Assembly (NCBI GenBank): GCA_014728015.1
Contig: WJMI01000164.1
Coordinates: 1 to 45,279, forward strand
From: Chitinivibrionales bacterium
Lineage (GTDB): Bacteria; Fibrobacterota; Chitinivibrionia; Chitinivibrionales; WJMI01
Length of the DNA stretch: 45,279 nucleotides
Direction of reading: 5' to 3'
Positions 33,050 through 43,576 of the stretch are shown here, piece after piece. The notes beneath the pieces are model-generated. The model did not search any database and had not been told where the DNA came from. It saw nothing but the letters and a program-made list of their open reading frames with translations. A program made the translations under genes and the position numbers. Position 1 is the stretch's first letter. Each line of letters opens with the position of its first letter.

Positions 33050-35443
33050 ATGGCTAAGGAAAAAGTGTACAAGCTGGCACAGGAGTTCAAGGTCTCGAGC
33101 GAAGCCCTCGTTCAGATGCTTCGCGGCATGGGCATTCCCGTGAAGAGTCACATGAGCACCGTGGACGAGAAGGTTCGCGCCGAATTGAAGAAGAAGTTCG
33201 AGCAGGAGCGGGCGAGCATCAAGAAGCAATACCAGCGCAAGAAGCAGATGCTCACCAAGGCCCGGGAAGACCTTCTGGCGAAAGCAGAAAAGGCCGGGGC
33301 CGCCGCGGAAGCCGAGGCCAAGGCCGCCGAGGCTAAGCCGAAAGAGGCAGCGGCGCCAACGCGCCGCAGGCCGCCCGGTCCCCGCGGGCCGCGTCCACGA
33401 GGGCATCGTTCGGTAGCCGGTGCGCCGAAGGAAGACGGTATCGTGGTCAGCGAATCGCCGCCGCCCATAACGCAATCGACCGAGCAGAAACGGCCCGCTG
33501 CCGCGCCCCAGAGAAAGGGGCGGCGGCGTGGTGGTCGCCGGCGTGAGCCGGCCCCCGAGGTGGATCAGATCCAGACAAAGGCGAACATCCGCAAGACCCT
33601 CGCCAAGATCGGCGCGGGCACGGCCCGGCGGAAGTACAAAAAAGAAGCCAAGGCCGACGACCAGGCTGAAGCCGAGGAAAAGAAAGTGTTGCATGTCAGC
33701 GAGTTCGTGACCGCGAACGAACTGGCCAACATGATGGGCGTGAAAGCTTCGGAGGTCATCGCCAAATGTCTCGAAATGGGTATGTTCGTCACGATCAACC
33801 AGCGCCTCGACTTCGAAACCATCGAGCTTCTGGCCGACGAGTTCGGCTTTGCCGCGCAGCTCATGAGCGAATACGCGGTTGAGGAAGACGAGGAAGAGGA
33901 AGACCAGGAACAGGTGCAGGGCGAAGCTGTCGCGCGCGCCCCGGTGGTGACGGTCATGGGCCATGTCGATCACGGAAAAACATCGCTGCTCGACCACATT
34001 CGCAAAACAAATGTCATTGCCGGGGAATCGGGCGGGATTACGCAGCATATCGCCGCCTATGAGGTTGAGACAAAGCACGGCAAGGTGACGTTTCTCGACA
34101 CGCCGGGCCACGAGGCGTTTACGGCGATGCGTGCCCGCGGCTCGCAGATCACCGATGTGATCGTCCTGGTGGTGGCGGCCGATTCGGGAGTCATGCCGCA
34201 AACCAAAGAGGCCATCGACCACGCCCGCGCCGCCGGAGTTCCCGTCGTAGTGGCAATCAACAAGATAGACCTTCCCACGGCGAGCATTGACAAAGTAAAG
34301 GGTGAGCTGGCGCAAAACGACGTGGTTGTCGAAGACTACGGAGGACAGGTTTCATGCGTGCAGATATCAGCCAAGACCGGTGAGGGTGTCGACAAGCTTC
34401 TCGAAATCCTTGCGCTCGAGACCGAAATCCTCGAGCTGAAGGCCACGCCCGAGGGACGGGCATCCGGAGTCGTGATTGAGGCGGAGCTCGACCGGGGCAA
34501 GGGATCGGTCGCCACGGTACTGGTACAGCGCGGCACGCTCCGCGCCGGGGACCCGTTCGTGACCGGGATTCACCACGGACGTGTGCGCGACTTGTACAAC
34601 GAACGCGGTGTGTCCGTCGACAGCGTCGGACCTTCCCAGCCCGTGGTTGTCCTCGGCCTTTCGGGAACGCCCCAGGCGGGCGACTCGTTCCGGGTTACCG
34701 GTGATGAAAAGGAAGCCCGGGAAATCAGCGGCCGCCGGCGACTCGCCCAGCGCGAGCGGGAAATCCGTCGGATCGGCTCTGTCTCGCTGGACCATTTGTA
34801 CGAACAGATACAGGCCGGCAATGTTCAAACGCTGAATCTCATTATCAAGGGCGACGTTGACGGGTCCGTGGAAGCGCTTGCCACATCGCTGGAAAAGCTC
34901 AGCACCCCCGAGATCCAGGTCAGAGTGATACACAAGAGCGTGGGCGCCATCAAGGAAACAGATGTCAACCTCGCGGCCGCGTCCAATGCGCTGATTGTCG
35001 GGTTCCATCTGAGCCCGAACTCCAAGATCCGCGAGCTCGCGCGTCAGCAAGGTGTCGACATTCGCACCTATCGCATTATCTACGAGGCAGTGGATGCGGT
35101 CCGCAATGCCATGGAAGGTATGCTGGCGCCCGAGATTAAGGAGAACGTACTCGCCACGATAGAGGTACGCGAAGTGTTCAAAATTTCGAAGATCGGCCAG
35201 GTTGCCGGATGTTTCGTCACCTCCGGCACGGTCACGCGCGGTGCGCGCGCACGTGTCATTCGCGACGATATCGAGGTCGCCGACACGCGCATCGCCACCT
35301 TGAAACGGCACCAGGACGATGCCCGGGAGGTACAGAACAACTATGAATGCGGGCTGACGCTCGAAAAGTTCTCCGACTACCGGCCGGGCGACCGTATCGA
35401 GACCTTCGAGGAAATCGAAATCGCCCGGAAGCTGTCGGCCTGA
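33050..35443 (+). CDS. infB: Translation initiation factor IF-2
   Basis: 797 residues from ATG 33050 (GAGG nine bases upstream); the frame is open for 55 codons upstream but those overlap nusA. IF2_N units lie at about 4-50 and 217-270. Between them is a Lys/Arg/Pro/Ala-rich linker ([16 protein letters not shown] and [12 protein letters not shown]). The G domain has G1 GHVDHGKTS (304-312), G3 DTPGH and G4 NKID. Domains II-IV follow to the end. It delivers fMet-tRNA to the 30S subunit. The gene starts 28 bases after nusA. Confidence 0.96.
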   Translation: MAKEKVYKLAQEFKVSSEALVQMLRGMGIPVKSHMSTVDEKVRAELKKKFEQERASIKKQYQRKKQMLTKAREDLLAKAEKAGAAAEAEAKAAEAKPKEAAAPTRRRPPGPRGPRPRGHRSVAGAPKEDGIVVSESPPPITQSTEQKRPAAAPQRKGRRRGGRRREPAPEVDQIQTKANIRKTLAKIGAGTARRKYKKEAKADDQAEAEEKKVLHVSEFVTANELANMMGVKASEVIAKCLEMGMFVTINQRLDFETIELLADEFGFAAQLMSEYAVEEDEEEEDQEQVQGEAVARAPVVTVMGHVDHGKTSLLDHIRKTNVIAGESGGITQHIAAYEVETKHGKVTFLDTPGHEAFTAMRARGSQITDVIVLVVAADSGVMPQTKEAIDHARAAGVPVVVAINKIDLPTASIDKVKGELAQNDVVVEDYGGQVSCVQISAKTGEGVDKLLEILALETEILELKATPEGRASGVVIEAELDRGKGSVATVLVQRGTLRAGDPFVTGIHHGRVRDLYNERGVSVDSVGPSQPVVVLGLSGTPQAGDSFRVTGDEKEAREISGRRRLAQREREIRRIGSVSLDHLYEQIQAGNVQTLNLIIKGDVDGSVEALATSLEKLSTPEIQVRVIHKSVGAIKETDVNLAAASNALIVGFHLSPNSKIRELARQQGVDIRTYRIIYEAVDAVRNAMEGMLAPEIKENVLATIEVREVFKISKIGQVAGCFVTSGTVTRGARARVIRDDIEVADTRIATLKRHQDDAREVQNNYECGLTLEKFSDYRPGDRIETFEEIEIARKLSA

Positions 35444-35457
35444 GCCGCGCCCGCGCT

Positions 35458-35820
35458 ATGACTGCTACGTGGTACAGCGATCGCATCAAGGAGGAATTGA
35501 GCCGCAAGATAGCGTGGGTCATTGCCCAGAAGCTGCGAGATCCGCGCATCCCGCCCGTGGTCACTGTCACCGATCTGACTGTGGCGCCCGATATGAGCAA
35601 CGCGACGGTATATGTGAGCGTGTTCGGAGAAGAAAAAACCGTGAAGGGCGCGCTCATCGCACTCAACCGCGCCGCGCCGTTCATACAGAAAGTGGTATCG
35701 CACAGTCTCTCGGTCCGCCGCTTTCCCAAGCTCCATTTCCGGGCGGACAGTTCCCTCGCTCACGGCCAGCGCATCAACGAGCTGCTCGAAGAAGTGAAAG
35801 ATGACCTGGAGCAAGCTTAA
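35458..35820 (+). CDS. rbfA: Ribosome-binding factor A
   Basis: 120 residues from ATG 35458, close to the family's usual size; the open frame upstream overlaps infB. KH-like fold segments are visible: RIKEELSRKIAWVIAQKLRDPRI, VVTVTDLTVAPDMSNATVYV and a RFPKLHFRADSSLAHGQRINELLEEV end, the last being the family's signature. It matures the 16S rRNA 5' end and 30S subunit, especially in cold. It starts 14 bases after infB, and its end overlaps the next start by 20 bases. Confidence 0.93.
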   Translation: MTATWYSDRIKEELSRKIAWVIAQKLRDPRIPPVVTVTDLTVAPDMSNATVYVSVFGEEKTVKGALIALNRAAPFIQKVVSHSLSVRRFPKLHFRADSSLAHGQRINELLEEVKDDLEQA

Positions 35821-36754
35821 CGCAATCATCGAACAGAACACGTCGTTCCTCGTGTCGTCGCATATCAGCCCCGACGGCGACTGCATTGGCTCGCAGCTCG
35901 CCTGCTACTGGCTGCTTGCGGAACGCGGCAAGGACGTTGTCGTCTACAATGCGGACCCGGTGCCCCGCAAGCTCTCATTTCTTCCCGGTGCGCAGGTAAT
36001 TACCACGACATTCCCTCGCCGCACGTTTGACGTTTTGATCGTGCTGGATGCATCGAACCGGGACCGCCTCGGGTGGGACAGCTCCGTTCCCGTGCCGTCC
36101 TGCGTTGTCAATATCGATCACCATCAGGACAACACCGCTTTCGGTGATTGTAACATACTAGACAGCACCGTGGCGGCGACCGGCCAGATTCTCTACGCGC
36201 TGTTCTCGGATGCCGGCATATCCTACCCGCCGCACGTGGCCCAAGCCCTGTATGCGGCGATCATGACCGATACCGGCGGGTTCCGTTTCTCCAATACTAC
36301 CGGTACGGTCTTGCGGACCTGCGCCGATCTCGCGGACCGGGGCGCGGACTGCGCCGAAGTGTATCGCCATCTGTATGCATCCGATTCGCAAAACGGGCTT
36401 ACGCTGAAAGCGCGTATATGGTCGACGCTCGCGTTCCATCTCGGGGGGCGGGTGTGCACGATGGAATTGCCCATGGGCCTTATCAACGAAGTCGGCGCCG
36501 AATACGGGGATTCCGAGGGCATGGCCGATTTCACTATTACCGCCGAGGGCGTCGAGGTCGGCATGCTCATCAAGTACAATGAGCGCGAAACGCACTTCAG
36601 TATGCGTTCTACCGGCAGAATCGACGTGGGCAGCATCGCCAGAAGCATTCCCGGCGGAGGTGGTCATATGAACGCCGCGGGGTGCACCCTGTACCTTCCT
36701 CTGCCCGATGCCATGCGCCGGTTGCTCGCCATTCTCGAAGGCACGCTGGAGTAG
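35801..36754 (+). CDS. nrnA: DHH-family phosphoesterase, NrnA-like
   Basis: 317 residues. DHH domain motifs: SSHISPDGDCIGS (His21, Asp25, Asp27), IVLDASNRDRL, and DHH at 106-108 in VVNIDHHQDN. The DHHA1 domain ends with SIARSIPGGGGHMNAAGC. This is the layout of NrnA oligoribonuclease / pAp phosphatase, which removes 2-5-nt RNAs and recycles 3'-phosphoadenosine-5'-phosphate using Mn. It sits between rbfA and truB and its start overlaps rbfA by 20 bases, implying translational coupling. Confidence 0.9.
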   Translation: MTWSKLNAIIEQNTSFLVSSHISPDGDCIGSQLACYWLLAERGKDVVVYNADPVPRKLSFLPGAQVITTTFPRRTFDVLIVLDASNRDRLGWDSSVPVPSCVVNIDHHQDNTAFGDCNILDSTVAATGQILYALFSDAGISYPPHVAQALYAAIMTDTGGFRFSNTTGTVLRTCADLADRGADCAEVYRHLYASDSQNGLTLKARIWSTLAFHLGGRVCTMELPMGLINEVGAEYGDSEGMADFTITAEGVEVGMLIKYNERETHFSMRSTGRIDVGSIARSIPGGGGHMNAAGCTLYLPLPDAMRRLLAILEGTLE

Positions 36755-36757
36755 CCC

Positions 36758-37624
36758 GTGGAAGGAATCCTGTGCATTGACAAGCCCGCCGGGCCGAGTT
36801 CCATGGCGGCAATTGCGCGCGTAAAGAAAACCCTGGGTTCCGCAAAGGTCGGGCACAGCGGGACCCTTGATCCCCACGCAACCGGCCTGCTGATTGTCGC
36901 GCTGGGCAACGCCACCCGGGTGCTGCCGTACCTGGAACTGGAACCGAAACGATACGAATTCACGCTTGTCTTCGGCACGGCCACCGACACGCTGGATGCC
37001 GCTGGAGCCGTTTTCGAAAAAGGGCTCCGTATCCCGTCGCAAAGCGAGATCGTCGAAGCCCTCGCGGTTTTTCGCGGCAGCATACGACAGGTCCCGCCGC
37101 GATTCAGCGCGCTGAAAGTAAAGGGGACACGCGCCTACAAGCTGGCGAAGCAGGGACGGGATTTCAGCCCGCCCCCTCGGACCGTGACTATCCATTCGCT
37201 CACGCTCCAGACGTACGATGAGGCCGTGGGCCGCGGCGTGTTTTCGGTTTCCTGTTCGAGCGGAACCTATGTCCGTTCTCTGGCCCGGGACATCGCCGAG
37301 AAATGCGGAACAGCGGGCCATGCCGGCTCGATACGCAGGACTTCCATGGGCCCATTCAACGTGGACGCTGCGGTTTCGTGCAATGCTGAACGCGGAGACC
37401 TTGAAAGCCATATGCTGCCGCTGTACCAGGTGTTGGCCGAGCAGCCGGCGCACATTGCATCCCGGGAGGAACTGATGCAACTGGCGCACGGACGAGATAT
37501 CGAGGTATCGGACATGCCGGCGCCCTTTCTCTTCGTGTTCACGGAAAGCAGGGAACTCGCGGCCGTGGCCCAGCGCGTAGGAGATACTACGTTTCACCCC
37601 TCGAAAGTGTTCGCTCGCATATGA
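36758..37624 (+). CDS. truB: tRNA pseudouridine(55) synthase TruB
   Basis: 288 residues from GTG 36758, three bases after nrnA. The catalytic Asp38 is in GHSGTLDPHATGLLIVALG; MEGILCIDKPAGPSSM is the standard N-terminus; and YEFTLVFGTATDTLDAAG and VPPRFSALKVKGTRAYKLA are other TruB signatures. SCSSGTYVRSLARDIA lies near 165-180. It makes pseudouridine 55 in the T-loop of tRNAs. The C-terminal part has the short PUA-like region. Its stop overlaps the ribF start (ATGA). Confidence 0.95.
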   Translation: MEGILCIDKPAGPSSMAAIARVKKTLGSAKVGHSGTLDPHATGLLIVALGNATRVLPYLELEPKRYEFTLVFGTATDTLDAAGAVFEKGLRIPSQSEIVEALAVFRGSIRQVPPRFSALKVKGTRAYKLAKQGRDFSPPPRTVTIHSLTLQTYDEAVGRGVFSVSCSSGTYVRSLARDIAEKCGTAGHAGSIRRTSMGPFNVDAAVSCNAERGDLESHMLPLYQVLAEQPAHIASREELMQLAHGRDIEVSDMPAPFLFVFTESRELAAVAQRVGDTTFHPSKVFARI

Positions 37625-38556
37625 GAACAGTCCGGGCAGAAAGCGCGCTCGAGGGTATCGATAGAAGTGTCGTGTCGATCGGAAACTTCGACGGGGTGCA
37701 CGCGGGCCACCGGAAGCTTGTGGAGACGGTCAAGAGCCGCGCCCGCCACCAGGATGCAACATCGGTGATCGTGACGTTCGATCCGCACACACGATCTGTT
37801 CTGCGCCCGGAGGCCGTCCAGCCGCTCCTTACCACTCTCCCGGAGAAGCAGGCCCTTTTGGAGTCGATGGATATTGACGTGCTCGCGGTCCTGCCCTTCA
37901 CGCCGGCGCTTGCGGGCATGGCACCGGGGGATTTCGTCGACAGGGTCCTTGTCAGCCAATTCAAGGCGGTAGAATGGGTTATGGGCGAGGATCACGCGTT
38001 TGGCAAGAACCGGGCGGGCACCAAGAACTTTTTGCACGAGAGCAAGAGCAGAAAGCATTTTAACGTCTTTGCCATCACGCTCGATGCAGAGAATGCCGGC
38101 GTGGTGTCGTCCACGCGGATTCGCTCCCTGATCGTGGATGGCAAGTTGCAGAGCGCTGTATCCATGTTGGGACATCCGTATTTGGTGATGGCACAACGGA
38201 CCGGAGGGACGCGGACGGGATCGGCGCTGGGGTTTCCGACGCTCAACTTCGCGCTGCCGCCGTCAGAGAAGGTGCTTCCCCCGGCAGGGGTCTATGCGGC
38301 CGAGCTGGGTTCTGCCGGCGCGAAATGGGCGGGCGCTCTCTATCTGGGAAACTGCCCCACCTTTTCGAATCGGGAACGTCACCTGGAATTCCATGCGTTC
38401 AGCGGTGACGGCTCGTATCCCGGCTTGCACGACGAAGCAGCGGTATGGATACACGCGTTTGTCAGAAAGGACGAGTCGTTTCCCGATGCGCGCCGGCTCG
38501 CCAGTCAGATAGAACAGGACATCAGAAACATTAAAGGGTTTTTCGCACAGGAGTAA
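37621..38556 (+). CDS. ribF: Bifunctional riboflavin kinase / FAD synthetase
   Basis: 311 residues. The N-terminal FAD synthetase has SIGNFDGVHAGHRKLV (H27-A-G-H30, nucleotidyl-transferase motif) and FMGEDHAFGKNRAG-type VMGEDHAFGKN, plus VSSTRIRSLI. The C-terminal riboflavin kinase domain begins near 185 (TGSALGFPTLNF) and includes GVYAAELG and a beta-barrel end. It makes FMN and FAD from riboflavin. Start coupled to truB by ATGA. The truB-ribF-rpsO order is common in bacteria. Confidence 0.95.
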   Translation: MRTVRAESALEGIDRSVVSIGNFDGVHAGHRKLVETVKSRARHQDATSVIVTFDPHTRSVLRPEAVQPLLTTLPEKQALLESMDIDVLAVLPFTPALAGMAPGDFVDRVLVSQFKAVEWVMGEDHAFGKNRAGTKNFLHESKSRKHFNVFAITLDAENAGVVSSTRIRSLIVDGKLQSAVSMLGHPYLVMAQRTGGTRTGSALGFPTLNFALPPSEKVLPPAGVYAAELGSAGAKWAGALYLGNCPTFSNRERHLEFHAFSGDGSYPGLHDEAAVWIHAFVRKDESFPDARRLASQIEQDIRNIKGFFAQE

Positions 38557-38562
38557 CAGTCC

Positions 38563-38832
38563 ATGCCGTTGACAAAAGAAAGGAAAGCGCAGATCGTCAA
38601 GAAGTTCGGCGAGAACACGCACGACACCGGCAACACAAAGGTGCAGATAGCACTGCTCACCGAACGCATTAACGGTCTCAACGAACATCTGAAGAAGAAC
38701 GAAAAGGACCATCACACCCGATACGGTCTCCTCAAGCTCGTGGGCCAGCGCCGCGCGCTTCTCGACTATCTCATGAAGACCGAGATCGAAACGTATCGTG
38801 CACTTATCAAGAAACTGGGTATACGGAAATAG
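38563..38832 (+). CDS. rpsO: 30S ribosomal protein S15
   Basis: 89 residues, the normal size. [51 protein letters not shown] is the family core (helices 1-3), and [14 protein letters not shown] the end. It binds the 16S rRNA central domain and helps intersubunit bridging. AGGAG lies nine bases before the ATG, six bases after ribF. In many bacteria S15 represses its own mRNA; no such structure could be confirmed here. Confidence 0.97.
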   Translation: MPLTKERKAQIVKKFGENTHDTGNTKVQIALLTERINGLNEHLKKNEKDHHTRYGLLKLVGQRRALLDYLMKTEIETYRALIKKLGIRK

Positions 38833-38933
38833 GCGAAGGCGGACAGACTCGCGCATGCTGCAAACCGCAGGGTGTGCCCCCGCAGTATCCCTCCCTCAGA
38901 CGGGAATTCCGCGATCCTTCAACCAACATTTAC

Positions 38934-38948
38934 GAGGCGCAACGCCTC
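38934..38948 (+). promoter_or_regulatory. Small perfect hairpin just before the pnp Shine-Dalgarno
   Basis: GAGGCG and CGCCTC pair around a CAA loop, ending two bases before the ACGGAG Shine-Dalgarno sequence of pnp. In E. coli the pnp leader is a processed stem-loop used for autoregulation; here the stem is only six pairs, so a similar role is a guess. The rest of the 130-base gap after rpsO shows no gene or terminator. Confidence 0.35.
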
Positions 38949-38962
38949 AAACGGAGTAACGA

Positions 38963-41101
38963 ATGAGTTATCAGACGTCAGAAGTGACTATCAATGGAAT
39001 TACCGTATCTCTCGAGACTGGAAGAATGGCGAAACAGGCCGGCGGATCCGCCGTCGCCCGTATCGGCGACACCATGGTGCTCGCCACCGCCTGCTCGGGC
39101 AAGCCGCGCGAAGGCATTGACTTCTTTCCGCTCTCGGTCGAATACGTCGCCAAGACCTACGCCGCCGGCAAGATTCCAGGCGGATTTTTCAAACGCGAAG
39201 GCAAACCCAGCGAAAAGGAAGTAATCTGCGCGCGGCTGATTGACCGGCCGGTACGCCCGCTGTTTCCCGACGGCTACAAGGACGAAGTCCAGATAATCGC
39301 GACGGTTATTTCCGCCGACGATCAATACGATGCCGATGTCATGGGGATTACGGCCGCATCCTGCGCGCTGTGCCTCTCGCCCATGCCGTTTAACGAACCG
39401 GTCGGCGCCGTCCGCGTGGGCATGGCCAACGGCGAACTCAAGGTGTTCCCGACCCTCGAGGAAACCGAATCAGGCGGATTGGATGTCGTCGTCGCCGGAA
39501 CCGAAGAATCCATTATGATGGTTGAGGGCGGCGCGTACGAAGTCAAGGAAGGAACACTTGTCGAGGCCATCATGATGGCGCATGAGGAAATCAAGAAGCT
39601 GGTCGGCCTCCAGAAAGACATACTTGCCAAGGTGGGAACGGCACCTGTCGAGTTCACCGCGCCCGAGAAGGATGCCGACATACGGGCGGCGGTTGAAGAG
39701 CTTGTGCGCGATCGTATTCATGAAGTGAGCTTCCGCGGGCAGAAGAAAGAGCGCTACCAGGGGCTGAAGGACATGCTCGCCGAAGTCCAGGAGAAGCTCG
39801 CGGAACGATTCCCCGAGAAAGAAGGCGAGATCGCGGATGCGTTCCACGAAATCGAAGTGGAAGACATGCGCCGCACTATCATACAGCAGAAAACCCGTAT
39901 CGGCGGACGCGGTCTCGACACCGTGCGCGATATCACCTGTGACCTCGAAATCCTTCCGCGGGCCCACGGTTCTGCCCTGTTTACCCGCGGCGAGACGCAG
40001 GCCCTGGTGGTCGGTACCCTGGGAACCAAGCTCGATGAGCAACGGATCGACTATATCCAGGCCGAGTACGCCAAGTCGTATATGCTTCACTACAATTTCC
40101 CGCCATACTCGGTCGGCGAAACCAAGCGCGTGGGCCCGGTTAGCCGGCGCGAGATAGGACACGGCCACCTCGCCGAACGATCGCTCTCCCCCGTCCTGCC
40201 AAGCGAGAAGAGTTTTCCATATACAATCCGCCTGGTATCTGAGATTCTGGAATCCAACGGATCTTCTTCGATGGCATCAATCTGCGGCGGTTCCCTTGCC
40301 CTCATGTCGGCCGGCGTACCCTTGAAGTCCCATGTTGCGGGTATCGCCATGGGCCTTGTCAAAGAGGGCGATGACATTGCCATTCTGACCGACATCCTCG
40401 GCACGGAAGATCACCTTGGTGACATGGATTTCAAGGTTGCCGGCACGCGCGACGGGGTCACGGCCATTCAGATGGACATCAAGATCAACGGCATTACACC
40501 CGAGATCATGCGCGATGCGCTCGCCAAGGCCCACACCGCGCGGAGTTTCGTGCTCGATCGGATGGAAGAAGCTATTTCCAGGCCGCGTGCCGACCTGTCA
40601 CAGTACGCACCGCGCATCACCATAATCCAGATAGACCGCGAGAAGATCGGTGAGGTAATCGGCCCCGGCGGCAAAATTATCCGCGAAATCCAGGAGAGCA
40701 CCGGCACCACCATCAGTATCGAGGATGACGGCTCGGTGCAGATAGCCGCGGTCGACAAAGCGCAGTCGGATGCCGCTGTCAAACGGATTCAGGACATCGT
40801 CGCCGAGCCGGAACTGGGCGCGATCTATAAGGCGATTGTTAAAAACATTGTCGAGTTCGGCGCGTTTGCCGAATACATGCCCGGCAAGGAAGGGCTCGTC
40901 CATATTTCGGAGCTCGATACCAAACGGGTCGGCAAGGTGGAAGACATTGTATCTCTCGGCGATGAAATAGAAGTGAAACTCATCGGATTCGACAAGGGTA
41001 AGGTCCGCTTGAGCCGCCGGGCAGTCCTGGATCCCGATTATGTGCCCGCCCCGAGCCGCGGGCCCAGCCGCGGCGGCGGTCGCCGCCCGCCACGCCGATG
41101 A
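38963..41101 (+). CDS. pnp: Polyribonucleotide nucleotidyltransferase (PNPase)
   Basis: 712 residues with ACGGAG before the ATG. Two RNase PH domains are visible: about 1-220 ([46 protein letters not shown]) and about 300-540 ([11 protein letters not shown] and [19 protein letters not shown]). An alpha-helical linker lies between. KH (about 550-610, [21 protein letters not shown]) and S1 (about 615-690, [20 protein letters not shown]) domains follow. It degrades RNA 3'-5' with phosphate. The chain ends in a basic Gly/Arg/Pro tail. Confidence 0.97.
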   Translation: MSYQTSEVTINGITVSLETGRMAKQAGGSAVARIGDTMVLATACSGKPREGIDFFPLSVEYVAKTYAAGKIPGGFFKREGKPSEKEVICARLIDRPVRPLFPDGYKDEVQIIATVISADDQYDADVMGITAASCALCLSPMPFNEPVGAVRVGMANGELKVFPTLEETESGGLDVVVAGTEESIMMVEGGAYEVKEGTLVEAIMMAHEEIKKLVGLQKDILAKVGTAPVEFTAPEKDADIRAAVEELVRDRIHEVSFRGQKKERYQGLKDMLAEVQEKLAERFPEKEGEIADAFHEIEVEDMRRTIIQQKTRIGGRGLDTVRDITCDLEILPRAHGSALFTRGETQALVVGTLGTKLDEQRIDYIQAEYAKSYMLHYNFPPYSVGETKRVGPVSRREIGHGHLAERSLSPVLPSEKSFPYTIRLVSEILESNGSSSMASICGGSLALMSAGVPLKSHVAGIAMGLVKEGDDIAILTDILGTEDHLGDMDFKVAGTRDGVTAIQMDIKINGITPEIMRDALAKAHTARSFVLDRMEEAISRPRADLSQYAPRITIIQIDREKIGEVIGPGGKIIREIQESTGTTISIEDDGSVQIAAVDKAQSDAAVKRIQDIVAEPELGAIYKAIVKNIVEFGAFAEYMPGKEGLVHISELDTKRVGKVEDIVSLGDEIEVKLIGFDKGKVRLSRRAVLDPDYVPAPSRGPSRGGGRRPPRR

Positions 41102-41553
41102 GCCCTGAACAGGCGATTCGGGTAAAACGGCTCCCCCACGGCGGGGAGCTGTCGCTCCCCCGGCGCATGACAGCGGATGCAAGCGGCTGCGACATCGCGG
41201 CCGCTGTCGACTCGCCACTCGTGCTTGGGCCCGGACAGCGTGCCGTGGTCCCCACCGGGCTCGTATTCGAAATCCCTCGCGGCTATGAAGTCCAGGTGCG
41301 CCCCCGAAGCGGCCTGGCCGCAAAACAGGGGGTCACCGTGCTGAACACCCCAGGCACTATCGATGCCGACTACCGCGGCGAAGTGAAGGTCATCCTGATT
41401 AACCTCGGCACCGAACCGCATACAGTCAATCGCGGCGATCGCATCGCGCAGGTAGTGCCGGCCCGGGTGGCAACAGAGATCGACTTCGCGGAGCACCAGG
41501 AACTCTCGGAGACCTCGCGCGGGGATGGCGGATTCGGGCATACGGGTCTGTAA
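41098..41553 (+). CDS. dut: dUTP diphosphatase
   Basis: 151 residues, coupled to pnp by ATGA. Five motifs of trimeric dUTPase are in order: GCDIAAAVD (1), [12 protein letters not shown] (2), [15 protein letters not shown] (3), RGDRIAQVV (4) and [14 protein letters not shown] (5, with His where Ser is usual). It hydrolyses dUTP to dUMP and limits uracil incorporation into DNA. It ends the cluster; no terminator is evident in the next 120 bases. Confidence 0.95.
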   Translation: MSPEQAIRVKRLPHGGELSLPRRMTADASGCDIAAAVDSPLVLGPGQRAVVPTGLVFEIPRGYEVQVRPRSGLAAKQGVTVLNTPGTIDADYRGEVKVILINLGTEPHTVNRGDRIAQVVPARVATEIDFAEHQELSETSRGDGGFGHTGL

Positions 41554-41677
41554 CTCCTGTTTTTCCGAACTTGCCCTTCACTTGCGGTGCCCGGCCTATG
41601 CGAACGATATTTCTGACAGACCCACCCGTGAGCGGCCCGCAGAAAGAAGTTCCTGGCAATTGAGGGTTCCGCAATCT

Positions 41678-42277
41678 ATGGTTAGAAGAATCGCGTTGGT
41701 AGCAGCCTTCTGTACCTGTGCGCTCGCCGCCGACGTACCCGACGGGGCGGTGAAGCCGCGCAGGTGGATACACTTATCCGTCGCTGACATAACTGCCGGA
41801 GCGGGCGCCGGACCGGTCAGCGCGCATGTCGACGGGGGCCTGTTCGCGGTAGGCGCACCACCACCACTGGGATTCGGCTTCGGCATCGCCATGGTAGCAA
41901 TGTCAGTACCGCTTTACCAATCAGAAGACTGGTTCTCTCCCGTCGGTGTTTCCTCCACCCTGTTTCCACTCTATTTGTATTACGTTCCTTTTGCCCGATG
42001 GAAACAACAAGGCAAGAAACCCGATCCGCTTGTTGCACTGTATGTATCCGGAGGATACACTCCCGATGAAGGCGAGAACCAGGCGTCTCTGTTCGGGTCC
42101 AGGTTCAAGGGCGGGATCAAACTCCAGTGGTACGTGGCCGCGGTCGAAAGCGCCGTCATCTACGCCATCAAAACCTCAACCGGAGAACGGGCTGGTGCTT
42201 TCTTCGTGGGAGGAACGATATCGATTGGAGTGTGGCGTGGCATCACGCGTGACCAGTCCCGCCGTCATTCTTCCTGA
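41678..42277 (+). CDS. Exported protein of unknown function
   Basis: 199 residues from ATG 41678, where a signal peptide starts (VRRIALVAAFCTCALAADV); the frame upstream to 41525 is not signal-like. The mature part alternates Gly/Val-rich hydrophobic stretches (GFGFGIAMVAMSVPLYQ, VGVSSTLFPLYLYYVPFA, LVALYVSGGY, GAFFVGGTISIGVW), suggesting a small outer-membrane beta-barrel. No family is recognised. Its end overlaps the opposite-strand gene by 13 bases. Confidence 0.5.
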   Translation: MVRRIALVAAFCTCALAADVPDGAVKPRRWIHLSVADITAGAGAGPVSAHVDGGLFAVGAPPPLGFGFGIAMVAMSVPLYQSEDWFSPVGVSSTLFPLYLYYVPFARWKQQGKKPDPLVALYVSGGYTPDEGENQASLFGSRFKGGIKLQWYVAAVESAVIYAIKTSTGERAGAFFVGGTISIGVWRGITRDQSRRHSS

Positions 42278-43140
42278 ACGCGAATGCGCCATGCCATGCC
42301 GCACCCTATCCCCGGCCCGTCATCGATAAAACAACGCCGATAACGGCCGCGCACGCTCACCCAGATTCCTACCACATCGTACCGCGCGAGAACGCTGATC
42401 TCCCATGCGGAAGGCAACATGAAGAACGCGGCCCGCGCCTCCACCGCGACCGCTTCCGACAGTTCGACGGCCATCCCACCATAGGCAGCCGCACGGGCTG
42501 CCATCGCAACCCGCTCATGTTCGACCATGATGTCAAGCCCGTTGAACCATCCGACGTTTGCATCGCGGACATATGATCCCGCCTCGAGCGCACTGAACCC
42601 GATTATGCCGACTGCCGGATGAGCCGGCCCTGCGCCAAAAACCAACCTTCCGTCCATGATCAGGCCGCCGCCGCCGTACCCCAGACTTACGGCATCGCCG
42701 TCACGCGCGGCGGTGTATCGTCCCCAGTATGCCAGGGGTCCCAGCGAAAACCTCGCAGCCCGCCTGCTGAAAGCCCAGGAAAAGGCGACCTTGCCTGCGG
42801 CGTTTCGCTCGCCGGCGTGATACCCATCGTCATGGCAAAATATTCCTGCCACATATGCTTCTCGTGTCTCGACCGCCATTGGGGTGAAAACGGGCACTCC
42901 ATTGTCAAGTAGGCCGGGGCGGTAGCTGCCCGCGCTGACGGCATTCACGCAAAGGATGGCGCCCATGGTGACCGCAACGGGGCGAAGGCGTACGAACGAT
43001 ATTGCGGACTGAAAGGCCCTGCGTCCGACCCGGTCTCGCCTCCCCTGCAATGGAGCAAATGGACCAAAGCGGGCATATCGCTTTGTACGCCCGATGGTTC
43101 TCCCCAGACAACGCAACGAAACGTTTGACTGCATATTCAT
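42265..43140 (-). CDS. Exported, probably outer-membrane, protein of unknown function
   Basis: Up to 291 residues. The start is uncertain: the longest frame begins at ATG 43140, but the signal-like segment is VAVTMGAILCVNAVSAG, and ATG 42966 would give about 233 residues. The mature part has repeated amphipathic Gly/Ala-rich strands (FSLGPLAYWGRYTAA, GGLIMDGRLVFGAG, EISVLARYDVVGIWVSVRGRY), as in an eight-to-ten-strand barrel. No family is recognised. It converges on the previous gene. Confidence 0.5.
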   Translation of the reverse strand: MNMQSNVSLRCLGRTIGRTKRYARFGPFAPLQGRRDRVGRRAFQSAISFVRLRPVAVTMGAILCVNAVSAGSYRPGLLDNGVPVFTPMAVETREAYVAGIFCHDDGYHAGERNAAGKVAFSWAFSRRAARFSLGPLAYWGRYTAARDGDAVSLGYGGGGLIMDGRLVFGAGPAHPAVGIIGFSALEAGSYVRDANVGWFNGLDIMVEHERVAMAARAAAYGGMAVELSEAVAVEARAAFFMLPSAWEISVLARYDVVGIWVSVRGRYRRCFIDDGPGIGCGMAWRIRVQEE

Positions 43141-43576
43141 TCAGGTCGTGTCAGTTGTAGGGTACTTCCCTCCGGGCTGTCTGGATAATACTACCGGCTC
43201 AACGCCCCGCACAAGCTTCTCACTCGTTTCAACCGTGTCCGCGCATGTCAAACAACGCGAAACTCCCCGACGAGCCGCTCTTCGGGTCAGAACCCCTCTT
43301 TTCCATGCATGCCCTTCGCATCGTGTCAGGAAATTGTATGGGCGAAACATATCCAGCCCCTACCAGGCCGTCCTATGTGTCCCATCGTTAGCATTAATAT
43401 TGCTCCCATACACCTGAAGAATCGCGCGGTTGTACCTAGATTTATATCGTTTCCCACTGTCGGCCAATCGTGGTTCCCATGGTCGAAGAGCAGGTTCGTC
43501 CGCATAGAAGCCAAGTCGTTCACCACGAAACAGACCGACTGGTTGGAGTTCTTATTTTTTCCATTGCAGCTTACTC
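43141..43576. other. 436-base intergenic stretch without a recognised gene
   Basis: It separates two divergent genes and is AT-richer than the coding sequence around it. I see no RNA gene, no repeat, no riboswitch-like conserved core and no convincing promoter. The plus-strand gene at 43577 lacks a Shine-Dalgarno sequence; only a pyrimidine-rich TTCTTATTTTTTCC precedes it. Confidence 0.5.

Noticed and set aside
31486-34315. Long open frames antisense to nusA and infB
   Set aside because: The repetitive Phe/Leu/Arg-rich translations mirror the charged codons of the real genes; no motif or ribosome site supports them.
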